DNA from: Phycomyces nitens
Lineage: Eukaryota; Mucoromycota; Mucoromycetes; Mucorales; Phycomycetaceae
Length of the DNA: 64,000 nucleotides
Assembly (NCBI GenBank): GCA_022702545.1
Contig: JAHRBC010000007.1
Coordinates: forward strand, 3,472,001 to 3,536,000
Reading direction: 5' to 3'
Below are positions 47,359-58,932 of this stretch, one piece after another. Under the pieces are notes generated by a model. The model was not told where the DNA came from. It did not search any database and saw only the letters and a list, made by a program, of their open reading frames with translations. Each line of letters opens with the position of its first letter. Position 1 is the first letter of the stretch. The translations under genes and the position numbers were made by a program.

Positions 47359-49118
47359 TTACTTGAACATTTGCTTGGCTTGCTTTGTCAAGACACTTGC
47401 ACCACATTTCTTTAAAACACTTGGATCAAGAACACCCTGGTTTACAAAGTAGGTCAGTACGCGTTCAAGGAACTCAAGCTGATCACTCAATGACAGGTTA
47501 TTGACAAAGGTAGCCAGAACAGATCCAACCGATGCAGTGTGGGTCTAGTAATTTAGGTACCTTTTTTTAATATGTTTTGTTGCCTTGCTTTGCCTTACCT
47601 TGATAAAACTTTGGTAGTACATGTACGAAAAAAGCCCCATAAGGAACTGACAATCCATCCTATCAGTCCATCCTCCATGTCCTGGAATGCTCTGGCCAAA
47701 ATCTTTGATCTTGAACGCACGTTTTACTCCACTTGCAAAGAAACCTCCAAAGGGAGCAATCAAGGAAGCAAAGCAGGCCATTACCAGAGCATGCAGTTGA
47801 ATGGGAGCAATCCAAACCTCGGTTATAGGTCTACCAGCCTTGGCTTTGTAATAAGTAACCTTTATGGATATATGATAGGATCCTTACTATTTTACCGAGT
47901 ATCAAACTCCAGTTTTGTGATAGTGTCCAAGGAACGGCCGTAAATACAGGATTCTTTGGCTCGCAGTTTACAGCTGACCAGGCAGAGGTAGACAGATTCT
48001 ATTAGAAGCGTGGGTTAGATTAGGAATATAGATGTCTTGCCATTATGGCCATGATTTGTCTACAATACCTTTACTGGGCAAATCATATAATCAAATCTCA
48101 TCAAAAAGGATGCCCACTAGTACAACAATTCAATCAGCTCTTGGACAAGCGACTCTTTAAAGGACTTACTAGAAACCCAAACACAAGAGTACATATCCAG
48201 GCACCCACAAACCCTTCGACTGTCTTTTTAGGACTAAGTTGGATCAATTGTGTTCTTCCCCAGAAAAAGCCACAAATGTACGCAAATATATCATTACAAA
48301 TGACCAAAGATGCAGGCAAGACCAGCCTAGGATAAGAGAATAGGTATAAATAATGCGTAAAAAGATAATCAACACTTGCCAGATGAGACCTTCGAGTACA
48401 TTATCAACAATAAAATGGCATTGGAATACGATCAGCAAAAGGGCCATATGCATCCACCCAAACTGGGCAAATTGGCGCTTGTAAAGTCCCTTTTGCAAAT
48501 TCATGACAAAAAACACGAAACCTTGACAAATGAAAAACGTGGCATGAATGATAAAAGCGCAAAATATCAACAAACTCCAAGAGTGATATACCAATGACAT
48601 AGAGCGTGAAACTTATAAACCGATGGTGAGTTGCGAATGGTAGGAGAAAGGCATCGACTAGCAGGATCTCTTGAAAGTAGTATATGATGGATTCGCCATA
48701 GAGAAAATAGGTAGCTGCAACCAAGAAATACCTAAGAATTGATGAGCAGAATTTAATAAAAGTGGAAATTTGAAGAGTATCCCAAATGTACATCTTACCA
48801 GCTCATGGTTCTATACCAGCGCATATTCCTTTCTCTTGCTGGCACTTGTGCAATCTCAATCACTTCACTATAGACCAAAGTTTGAATGGCAATGACCATG
48901 AGAATGACCCAAAGATGACCAGATGCCAGAATGGCAAAAAAGCTCCCAACCATCAGCAGGGTTGTGATGGTTCGTATCCACATATTTTTCCATTTTTTGG
49001 TCAAGGGTTGCTCTGCTAGTAACATTGTGTCTACTGCTGGTGCAAGAGGATCTGTCTTTTTTGTGCGTGGGACACCCACAAATCGTAATTGAGAGGACGA
49101 ACTTTGTCTAGTGTGCAT
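47359..49118 (-). CDS. CDS1: CDP-diacylglycerol synthase (phosphatidate cytidylyltransferase)
   Basis: Seven exons (49118-48799, 48731-48592, 48521-48380, 48326-48170, 47998-47896, 47843-47599, 47544-47359) give 430 aa, near the 457 aa of yeast Cds1. A polar N-terminus leads to about eight membrane spans. Family blocks are [29 protein letters not shown] and the signature at 325-351 ([13 protein letters not shown], then [12 protein letters not shown]) with the metal-binding Asp residues. It makes CDP-diacylglycerol from phosphatidic acid and CTP in the ER, the precursor of PI, PS and cardiolipin. Intron 3 has a GC donor (ATCTG|GCAAGT) and only this join gives [17 protein letters not shown] start at MHTRQSS; an earlier Met at 49190 reads through UTR-like sequence. 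Confidence 0.92.
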
Positions 49119-49184
49119 ATTGTGAAAAATAAACGCAAATTCCAGACAGAATAAAGAGAAAGAGAGCGAGAATATTGGATTTAC

Positions 49185-49186
<2 letters not shown>

Positions 49187-49235
<49 letters not shown>
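49187..49235. repeat. (AT)n microsatellite upstream of CDS1
   Basis: About 24 AT units lie 70-120 bases upstream of the CDP-DAG synthase ATG, in its likely core promoter or leader. Confidence 0.9.
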
Positions 49236-49238
<3 letters not shown>

Positions 49239-49437
49239 GAATATACGTTTCTTTTGTTCTATTTTTTTTTTAAAAAAAAGAAATTATCACATTAAAACAC
49301 CTTTCACAGGCATTAATTTTCACTCTTTGTGTCTGTGTGGACTTGTGCGTATGTATGTATGTGTATGTATGTGTATATGGGGGAACCATTCATTAAGACA
49401 CGCCTTCGTTGCTTTTTTTTGCTATAAACTTCGTTCT

Positions 49438-50946
49438 TTAATCCTCCTCGGGCTTGTGGGTGACATCATAACGCTTTCCACGGATACCCCAGATACCCCA
49501 GTTGGCGAAGATGGTCTGTCGAAGATCAGCAAGGTTGACATCTCGCTTAAGACTTCTAAACTCGTTTGTAGTTGGCTTGAGAACCCAGTCAAATTCGCCC
49601 TGGTAATCCTGCTCGACAGCCTCAATGTCATTTAACATGTCAGCCTGGTCATAGCCTGTCAAGAAGATTGAGCATTTGGTCTCCAAAGCCTTTGTGATCG
49701 ACTCTTTCCAGCCATTACGGGCAGTGGAATGTCCAATTCCAGGTGAAAACATGAAGAACAAATCAGTATAAGGGTCAAATTTGTCGATCTTCTCGTGGTA
49801 ATCCGAATACAGGCTATTGTCGTATGTGAACGAAACGCGTTCGTTGAGAGAGGTAGTATAGGGCTCTTTGTTGAGAGGAAGGGCATCAGGTCCTACAAAG
49901 TGTATGTGGAATGGAGTCTGAGGGAAAAGATAGGCGAGCTGGAGCCAGATATGTTGAGGAAGACTGGCCTCAGCACGAGCACCGACAACATAGAGGTTGA
50001 TGGTTTCAGTGCGGATCATAGTCTGGCCATCCTTGGCTACTTCATTACGTGGATATAGAATGCTTCTCAAAGCTATACAAGTACGCAAAAAATACATCTT
50101 GTCAGAGAAGATTACCCCTTTTTCTAAACAACTATCTATAATTTCAAGCCTTTATCTTACCAGAGATTGAGCGCATTCCCTCGGGAGTAATCTCTTTTCC
50201 AAGCTTATAAGGACATGACTGGTGAAGGATGGAGGCCACAGTGACAGGGTAAGTTAAGAGTTTGGAGACATGGCGCATTGAACGGTCAGAATCCATTGAA
50301 GGGAAACTACGGGTATAGAAGAATACATCCCAGTTTGACATGTTGACAGCTTCATCAAAGCCCTGCGAGCCTTTGGGGGTGCACAAACACACAATTCAGT
50401 CAAACTATATACCCAAATATGAACAATCTTGAACTTACTAGGAAACTCAAACTCTTTCATGGTGCGTCCGGAGCGCAAGTCATGATCGTCTTCATTCTGT
50501 TCACGTAATATAGAGCAAATCTCTTTGTGGGCTTCATGGCCCTTGTGGTAATGATCATCGCTACAATGAGTAGGATATCCACAATCTGGGCACTCGTAGA
50601 CAGGTGGTTTCTTGTGTTCATGATCATGGAGATCGCAGACAGGACAGACACCGTACTTGTTAATGTAGTTACCGCGTTCACGCAATTCGGGAATAGGTGA
50701 CTCGGACAGCTTATGGAACAGGTTATCTGGTCCAAGCATGGGCTTCTCTACAGGGGGGGCAGGCGACGAAAACAAGCCCTTGAGAGAGATGGCACGGACT
50801 GCTGTGTGATGTACCGCATGTCTTTGAAGGAAAGGACGAGCAGCAGACGAACCGAGGCGAAGGGGGGCTGCTGAAGCGCATGCAACTGTTTTGGCGCTGT
50901 TAGAAAGGACTCTAGAAGACGCTGCAAGCTGTCTCCATGTATTCAT
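49438..50946 (-). CDS. MSS51: MSS51-like mitochondrial COX1 translational activator
   Basis: Three exons (50946-50439, 50370-50161, 50072-49438) give 450 aa, as in yeast Mss51 (436). The N-terminus is rich in Arg, Ser and Ala with no acid residues for about 60 positions, a typical mitochondrial presequence. A zinc-binding block follows with Cys at 101, 104, 119, 122, 128 and 144 and several His; it includes two CP-x-C motifs (CPVC, CPDC), which in Mss51 are linked to haem binding. The C-terminal part (WDVFFYTRSFPSMDS, LTYPVTVASILH, LYVVGARAEASLP, DLFFMFSPGIGH) is the conserved Mss51 domain. In yeast the protein activates translation of COX1 mRNA and couples it to complex IV assembly. Confidence 0.9.
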
Positions 50947-52913
50947 GTTATCTAAACGAGTATAATAAAGCTCTATTTATATGGAGCTCTTTGGAAAATT
51001 TTCAAAGCTTAACCCCCGCACACCAACTTACAATCTACTTTGCCTCTTCAGGCTAATTTCCCAGTCACAACCTTTGTTCCAAAAGACCAGGCAGGCGGGT
51101 TTTACATGATGACAAAACTACTATTTTTTTTTCTTTGGCAGATTTCTGCAAATGTCTTGAGGGGGTTTCATTAATTTTTTATTTTATTTTACTAATCGCC
51201 TATTTACGTATTATCCAATGGAAATTGACTTGGAGTGTGAATATATATCTCCGTTTAAACATATATTTAATGTCATTTATGGTGAATATTTATAAAGTAG
51301 ACTACTGGTTTTTTACCAAATTTTGGCAGTCTGGTCAATATCAATTGTCAGTCTTGTCAATCTTTATTGGCGCAGTGGGGAATAACTATTGATGTTTTTA
51401 CCTCGGATCCTTCTGCTTTAGATCACCAATAATTATTCCTTACTGCGCCAATAAAGATTGACAAGACTGACAATTGATATTGACTAGACTACCAAAATTT
51501 GGTAAAAAACCATATACTTAGAAGGTGGCTCAAAAGAGCTAAAAATTTTAAACATTATAGGCTTTTTAAAGGGCAACAAGGTCTTCATCTGAGAATATCT
51601 TTTGGATTTGAAAACCGCAACTTTGTAAACTCAGATGTAAACGGCGTTTTAACATTTTGTATAATCCGACTGATTTCTCTAAGCGTTTGTGGTGTAATAA
51701 ACATTTTTTTAAAGACTCAAAATTAACTCTTTATACCTCTATAGTAAATCAATATGCAGACAGCCATTTTGATGGTAAGTAGGTCTGGTAGTTAACCGAT
51801 CAGTGGTTCCAGAGAATTTGTTTGATACAGTACTAGGAAAGAAATAGCTCTATTGATAAGACTTAATAACTTTGGCGCTTGAACCAAAGTCCAGATATTT
51901 ATAGATGGTATTGCAAAGCTACAGGTGTATACAGCACGGTTATCTGGCGCTCTACCAACCAAGTTATCTATTGCATTCTATTTAAAGTGCAACATGAACA
52001 CATATTAGGCAAATATAAAGTGTCGAATACAAGCCATACAGTGTTTGTTCCATTTTCCATTATGGTCTAAAGCAGTTTAAACAGATAATAATATATCTAA
52101 AATTCTGTCAAAGGAGTATATACAGAGTGATATGCTGTTGTTAATATATATTCTTGATACAAATATGGAAATATTTGACCAAGTCTATATTGTATCTTGA
52201 GGCGTACAAGACAAAATTGTTTAAAAGCTACAAGTACGACCAAGATAAATGATTATCCTTGTAGATTATAAAGTCAATAGGTTGCTGTAATATCTTACAA
52301 TAATTGTGTGCCACGTACAGTATGCCTCAAAAACCACCAATCTTTTTAAATAGCAATGCATAAAAACATTCATAATTATTGGCAGATTGAATCTAGGTGT
52401 GTTTGTGGTTAATTCAATATGAACAATACGATTAGCTAGCTATCCTTAATGACATTTATTATTTTATAAAGGACTTGGGATCAGAAGATCACTGCTATTC
52501 TCTGTATCAATAACGAATTGTTTACTTATTTGTCAGTTATATTCGTGTGAATGATTTTATTAAAATACTGTAATAAAAGCCATGTTTCTAAAACTACTAT
52601 CTGTTATATAATATCTTTTCGGGAAGAATAAAAAGATATAGCAGCAAGTATTGGTATTAAACGTGTATTTTGATTGATTTAATGAATCATTTAGGGGTAG
52701 ACTATACAACATTAATATATAATAGATAATCTCGGTCGATCAAATGTAATTCGATGATATGTACGCGGGAATCGAGACGCAAGCCAGTCAAAGCCAGTAT
52801 TTACAATGTTACAAGTAATATACATGTATTTATACACTGTTTTGTGTGTATAGAAAGGAATTTATCTCTTTCAAGTAGCCCACCATAAAACAAAATCAGG
52901 AGAAGTATCAAAG
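50947..52913. other. divergent gene-free region with hairpin repeat
   Basis: About 2 kb between MSS51 (minus) and the unknown 593-aa gene (plus). It contains the long inverted repeat at 51306-51512 and short frames at 51499-51726 and 51879-52070 that lack family features. The rest is AT-rich with no gene seen. Confidence 0.55.
51306..51512. repeat. near-perfect inverted repeat (86-bp arms), hairpin or MITE-like
   Basis: The left arm 51306-51391 and right arm 51427-51512 are reverse complements with about five mismatches, all transitions, around a 35-base loop. The outer ends read TGGTTTTTTACCAAA and TTTGGTAAAAAACCA. TA dinucleotides lie near both ends but no clean target-site duplication is visible. 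It could be a small non-autonomous element or a source of hairpin RNA. Confidence 0.85.
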
Positions 52914-54825
52914 ATGAGAGGAAAAAGGAGAAGGGCCATGTGGAAGTAGGCCGATCATAAATTATTTTGATTTAAATCCTAAAGGCTAATCCGCTCTTCT
53001 TTCTTAGCTTGACCAGAATGCATAAGGCAAGAATATGTTATAAATATCCCGTCGACATGTAATGTCTTAATTATTTTTTTAATTGCCTTTACAGCTCAAA
53101 GACAAGACATCTGCTCTGGGAGCATTTATATTACAAAAAGATCCGTTTGAATTTAAGCCAAGGTCCTATAGCATCTACCTTGCTTCAATTATAATAAATG
53201 ACAAGAACGAAATCTTGACTACTTTGAAGGGTTATATTCCAACCTTACCAGTTATTACAAAAGACCGACTGGCTTATCATAGCCTGACATTGGATAGCCA
53301 TGAATTTCTCAGTGCTCTCAAACATCCTCTAACACGATCAGCTCAATCCAGACTGCCTTCAAGTGCTTTCAAGAGAACAGTACAAGCAATGATTAATCGG
53401 CTAGGGTGCCCTGATCTTGGTCAAATGTTTCGTAATATTGTAGAATTCAGACGACCGTCTATTAAAATATTTGTCACAATCCAACGACTGTCAGCATCAT
53501 CCTGCTTACTAGCCAATGACAAACGCATAAAGTGGATAATTCCCCACAGAGACCAGCTCCATGCCTTGTATTCTAGCTTTCACTCTTTCAGTCACGTATG
53601 GTTTGAAGCTCGAGAAATATACGATGGCCTGTCATCTCGTGTTCAAAAAAGAGGATTATACCTAGCCCTATTTTATGTCCATGATTCTTCGCTTCGAGGC
53701 CAACGACTGTTGGTAGAAAGGCACAAAGAGCACATAATACCCTGTGTCTGGCTTCGGGGTAACACCAGTCTTTCAGGTATCGAAAAAAAATGGCTTCATG
53801 GATTAGCCCACAAGATTACCCCAACTGGCCAGAGTGATTGTATCGATTCTCCTGCTGCGATGGACTTTTTGACAGTAGAAGAACAGCAACGCCAACAACG
53901 TCAGCAACTACAAGACCGAGTACTTCTTGCTCCCTTTCAGAAATTAATCTTCCAAGGCCAGGAAAGACTTGAGAAATTAACAGGTGTACCTATTGATCTC
54001 AAGGATATATTTAATCAGGATACACTCTGTCTGTCGTTTGATACAAACGAGTTGGAGCTATCTAGTGCAAAAGTATCTCGATCAGCAAACACTCTTTTAA
54101 CGGTTCAATACAACAAAGCAGGCCAAATAGAACACTGTGAAAATAATGACTACCCTATGCAATTCAGAGACATGCTACAAGAACCATTATCTATGCAGAA
54201 ATGGCAAGAGACTAGAGACGATGATGTTCGAATTTTGGTCATTATAAAATCAACGGCAGACTTACCATTGAGCCTTTTGAAGCCACTGGAATCTCCCTAT
54301 ATATTCTTCCCACTCTCCTTCTTTCAAACTTTCCATTTCGCGAGCAAGTCTATAGCCAAGCCGATCAGTAAACCCACCCATGTTACATGTATATCAGACA
54401 TGCTAAAGCCTTCCGAATTGCCTAGTGAGCACACCCACAGCCATTTTTACTATTCAAACCACAGTACGATTAGCAGAGCAAGTATCAACTCATTATTATC
54501 AAACGATCTGGCCATACACCAAGAAACAGAACATTCACTCTTGGTACATTCACTTTGTCATACTGAGCATCCAAGCTCCCGACGCGCTTCTGGTCTTGCT
54601 AAACTGTTTCGCTCGTTGGCTTTATCCAAGAAACCACATCAGTCACAATATCTCTTTGCTCCAATTCGATCTCTGGGTTCAAGACTTTCTCATTCTTCAG
54701 ATACTCTATATATGCATCCACGTACTTTTATATCTTGGATCGAAAGGTTACTAATATTCGAAAATGAACGAAATAATCAGCGTCAATTGATTACTTCCCT
54801 TGCAATGTACATCCATAATCTATAA
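52914..54825 (+). CDS. unrecognised 593-aa protein
   Basis: Three exons: 52914-52945, 53008-53026 and 53095-54825. The last exon is one open frame of 577 codons that begins right after a good acceptor (CTTTACAG). The two small upstream exons are inferred: they give a basic start (MRGKRRRAMWNLTRMHK) and keep frame, the second through a GC donor (AAG|GCAAGA). The protein has no membrane span. Visible features are a KDPFEFKPRSYSIYLASI segment at the start, a Gln/Arg-rich helix (EEQQRQQRQQLQDR), a PFQKLIFQGQERLEKLTG helix and a basic, Ser-rich C-terminal third. I do not recognise the family. A start inside exon 3 cannot be ruled out because its first Met comes late. Confidence 0.6.
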
Positions 54826-55047
54826 GGTTCTTTATACACAGAAATATTTATTTTTCATAATCTATTTGCTTATCACGGCCATTTAAAAGGGCTAAAATTT
54901 AATGTTCTTTGATGATGTATAAAAAATATTTGGTTACAAAATCATACCCAATTCTTCAACCTCCTTTTCTCTTTTCTTCTTCTTTGTTTTGTGGGTAGAG
55001 GATTCCTTTGAGGATTACATTCTACTAGATTATAGCCTATATAATTC

Positions 55048-56488
55048 ATGCCAGCTACCGAGACAATCCAATGGTCTCCTCAATCCCAATGGGAGATCGC
55101 CTTTGTGTTTGCATTTACCACCACATTCCAACCCGAAGCACGTCATGCCGGCCTATATCCTTTTCCAGCCTTCCAACCAGAGGTGAGATTTATACTTGAG
55201 TAAAGGCCGACCTCTTTATAAGAGAGAGTCATTTGTAATGACATGACTCTTAGTGTGATGATGTTACATTAGGATCTTGAACACGCCTTGTTGCAAACCA
55301 AAGAAAGTGAATTGATGGATCAGATACTTTGCTCATTCTTGAGTAATGCTTTGAATCGCAAAAAAGTAGTCGAGTAAGGAAGATTAAAACGATGAAGATT
55401 ATTGTTGCTGATACCACAATCTAGAATAAATGCATGTACCAGAACACTTCAGGACTTGATCTCTACCAAGATCAAGACTTTTGAATGCGATCTGATAGAG
55501 AACCCGCTGATCAACAATGCCAATTTTCATTCACTGGCACCAGAAGTAAAGGTAAGTTATTATTATAACCACTGGTCTACATGAAAACTAATAAAAAACA
55601 TTTTTAGCTCAATTTATTGCGTTTGCTGGTAGAATGGCAGCTTCAGGATTGTGTCAATATCCATCTGGTCATTGACAATTATTTTAAAAACGTCAAGAAG
55701 AACCAGGATAACCCACTCGAGTTAGTCCCCTTTGGTTATGACAGTAAAAAGAGAGCCTATTTTCAATTTGGGGGTAAGGGCTGTTGAGGTTTTTCTTTCT
55801 TTCCTTTCTATTGAGATACGCAAGGTTGAGATTCTGACCAGTATTATGTAGATTCAGCATGGCTGTGGCGTGAAAAGACGGGGATCAAGAGTGGCTTCCA
55901 ATGGGAGACAGGTGAATAAGACATTGTCGGCATAAGCTTGGATCTTTAACGCTTCTTTACTCTCTAGTGGCCAAGGATGTGGAGGGGCTTCAAAGGTTTA
56001 TAACCGAGAATCAAGACAGCAAGAATAGGGCAGAACGGGCCTTGTTACAGCGAGTGCAAGAGCTGATCCCAACTGTTGAAGAGCGCCAACGTCGCCAAGA
56101 AAAGAAAGATCGAGCCAAGGCCCGTCAATTGGCTATGGAACTGGCTTTTGCACCCCGTGAACTTCGACAGAGAGATCGCAAACGCCCAGTACGCTATAAT
56201 TACGATGATTTTACAGACAAGGATGATTATGCTCAGGATGATGCCTATGAACGGGTTCGACCAACCCGGGTTAGCAGTCGACTGAACCCAGGATTTGTCC
56301 AGCCTGATGACGATAACAATGAAGAAGAGGATAGAGAGGAAGACGAACAAGTAGACAAAGGAAACAATATAGAGAAAGAGCAGGCAAAGCTGAATAGGGT
56401 AGAGGAAACCAATGATGATATTGTTATGCTTGAAGCACCAAATGGCACTTTAGACAATAGCCGGGTAGACATGATTGAGGTTGACTAA
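55048..56488 (+). CDS. WHIM/CECR2-RSF1-like chromatin-remodelling protein
   Basis: Six exons (55048-55182, 55273-55373, 55425-55551, 55608-55773, 55852-55911, 55968-56488) give 369 aa. The N-terminal part (WEIAFVFAFTTTFQPE, LEHALLQTKESELMDQILC, LAPEVKLNLLRLLVEWQLQD) fits the helical DDT-like domain of ISWI partner subunits. LVPFGYDSKKRAYFQFG with SAWLWREK fits the WHIM motif that contacts nucleosome linker DNA in that class. A coiled, Arg/Lys-rich helix (ERQRRQEKKDRAKARQ) and a long acidic tail follow. It is probably a nuclear accessory subunit of a chromatin remodeller; the exact complex is open. The protein lacks the PHD finger or bromodomain of the animal RSF1 and CECR2. All introns are GT-AG. 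Confidence 0.65.
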
Positions 56489-56714
56489 TTTGATAGCTCC
56501 ATAATAATATTGTACTATCTATTTTATTTTTTGTTTCTGTAAATATTATATATAAACATCTTTTACACTTCTTCCGAGATTTTGCAAAAAGGGGTTTATG
56601 GGCGGTAATTGAATAACCCGGAATGCTGACATCATAAACCGTCCAAGGAGCAGCCGGAGCGAGCGTAAAACGGAATACGCCTGACAGTCGAAAGGCTCCT
56701 TCTCTGCAAACACA

Positions 56715-57526
56715 ATGGGTAAGGCATCCGTCCAAGATGATGTGACGAGATCATCAATCTATCCACCCATCCATCCATATCTAATTACTTGTATTTCTAC
56801 ATGGATGAATAGGTATCAGTCGTGATTCTCGCCACAAGCGCAGCGCCACCGGTGCCAAACGCGATCAGTACAGAAAGAAGAGAAAGTAAGCATTGATGAA
56901 TAAGGAAGATTTAGAAGCTTACTCTTCATCCTCTAGGTTTGAGTTGGGTCGTCCCCCAGCCATGACCAAGCTCGGTGGCAGACGTATCCACGTCGTCCGT
57001 GTCCGTGGCGGTAATGTCAAGCACAGAGCTCTCCGTCTTGAGTCTGGTAACTTCTCTTGGGGCTCTGAGGGAATTGCCCGCAAGACCCGTGTCTTGACTG
57101 TCGTATACAACGCCTCCAACAACGAGTTGGTCCGTACCAACACTCTCGTCAAGGGTGCTGTCGTCCAGATCGATGCCACTCCTTTCCGTCAGTGGCATGA
57201 GGCCCACTACGCTTCCTCCCTTGGCAAGAAGAAGGCCACCACCGAGGAAGTTGCTGTTGAGAAGAAGTCCAACAGCGTCCAAAAGAAGATTGCTGCCCGT
57301 CAGGCTGATGCTGCTGTCGACTCCCTTCTCGATGATCAGTTCACTGCCGGTCGTCTCTACGCCGTCATTGCCTCCCGCCCTGGTCAGTCTGGCCGTTGCG
57401 ATGGTTACATTCTTGAGGGTAAGGAGCTTGAGTTCTACGTCAAGAAGATCAAGGTATGTTGCTGGTTGTGTGTTTGTGAATCAATTGAGCTGACAATTGC
57501 GTCTATAGTCCAAGAAGCAGCATTAA
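56715..57526 (+). CDS. RPS8: 40S ribosomal protein eS8
   Basis: Four exons (56715-56718, 56813-56885, 56937-57453, 57509-57526) give 203 aa, the usual length of eS8. The first coding exon holds only ATG and one G. Sequence marks are [17 protein letters not shown] near the start, [49 protein letters not shown] and [19 protein letters not shown] at the end of exon 3. The codons end strongly in C, as expected for a highly expressed gene and unlike its neighbours. eS8 binds 18S rRNA in the small subunit body. It lies in tandem with uL5, 470 bases upstream. Confidence 0.97.
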
Positions 57527-57997
57527 ACTGGATAGCCGACACTCTTTCTTTAATCTCTATGGTTCATCATAGTAGACGACTAGCTCAAAATCGATACTTT
57601 TCTGGAAATAAATGTTCCCCCTTTGTGTTTAAAAATCTATATATATATACATTTTTTTAATAGTTGAAGCTCTTTTTATATATATACATATACAAATTTA
57701 ATGATGGGTCAAAGGAGATACTTTACGATAATAATAATAATAATAATAGTCTAGGAAATAAACAAACAGACTTCAGTATATATATATATATAATAGTTAC
57801 AAGTAATCATAATAATAATAATGCAAATAAGCCCAATTCACTCATTAAAAATGCACTGCAAAATTGTGTGGGCTGTGTGGGTCTGTAAATTTAGTCCCCG
57901 ATATGACCCATTGCCAGACCCACCGGAATATCGTATATTGGACATTATCCAAGGCAGGCCCAATCGATCCCTCTTTTAGCTTCGATATCGTCAGACA
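57527..57997. other. intergenic region between two ribosomal protein genes
   Basis: It holds the eS8 3' UTR and the uL5 promoter and leader. Simple repeats (TATA, AAT) fill 57640-57830. Pyrimidine-rich DNA precedes the uL5 ATG. No gene is supported. Confidence 0.6.
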
Positions 57998-58774
57998 ATG
58001 GTATGCATCCATCCCTTATAGATCGCAACATTATATATCCACGCCAAATCCAATCCATCTATATATCGATCCAACCACATCCACCCACCCACCAATATTT
58101 TTCACTCTTATGTGGATACACCATTACGAAATGCGGATTACGGTTCTTTCAATAATTACATGACCTCTCATCGTTGTTCTTTCGTAGAGCGCCGAACAAA
58201 AGACCGTTGCCGTCAACAAGATGAAGGCTCTCCACATTGAGAAGCTTGTTCTCAACATTTGCGTTGGTGAGTCTGGTGATAGACTTACCCGTGCTGCCAA
58301 GGTTCTCGAACAGTTGACCGGTCAGACCCCCGTCTACTCCAAGGCTCGCTACACCGTCCGTACCTTTGGTATCCGTCGTAACGAAAAGATCTCTGTTCAC
58401 GTCACCGTCCGTGGCCCCAAGGCTGAGGAGATCCTCGAGCGTGGTCTCAAGGTCAAGGAGTACGAGCTCCGTGCCCGTAACTTCTCTGAGACCGGTAACT
58501 TTGGTTTCGGTATTGATGAGCACATTGACTTGGGCATCAAGTACGATCCATCCATTGGTATCTACGGTATGGACTACTACATCGTCATGGGTCGCCCCGG
58601 TAACCGTGTCGCTCGCCGCAAGCACTGCAAGTCCAAGGTTGGTGCCACCCACCGCATCAAGAAGGAGGAGTCTGTCGAATGGTTCAAGACCCGCGTAAGT
58701 ACCCAGAATACATGTCTGTTTGAACATTATTAACAATTTGGCTATAGTTCGATGGTGTTGTCAGCAACAAATAA
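57998..58774 (+). CDS. RPL11: 60S ribosomal protein uL5 (RPL11)
   Basis: Exons 57998-58000 (only the ATG), 58188-58694 and 58748-58774 give 178 aa, close to yeast Rpl11 (174). The joined start reads [20 protein letters not shown]. Other family blocks are [74 protein letters not shown] and [14 protein letters not shown]. uL5 belongs to the 5S RNP of the large subunit. Codon bias is extreme toward C-ending codons. The ATG-only first exon is supported by a good donor (ATG|GTATGC) and acceptor (TTTCGTAG), and by the absence of a suitable start in exon 2 other than the internal Met at position 12. Confidence 0.95.
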
Positions 58775-58932
58775 ATACTCTAGTTCATTGGCTTATTAAG
58801 ATGCTAGCTGCGAATCCATTTGAATTGTGGTATTATAGGTGTTTTTGTCTGCAATCCAATAAATCTGCATTTATTATTTATTCATACAAGCGAATATAAA
58901 AAGAGATGGCTTAAGATAAATGATGAATGTGT

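Noticed and set aside
51499..52070. Transposase remnant beside the inverted repeat
   Set aside because: The two short frames show no DDE-type motif or helix-turn-helix I could recognise, so I keep only the inverted repeat itself.
58149..58736. 195-codon minus-strand open frame
   Set aside because: It is the antisense shadow of the uL5 exon. The biased C-ending codons of ribosomal protein genes leave the opposite strand free of stops.
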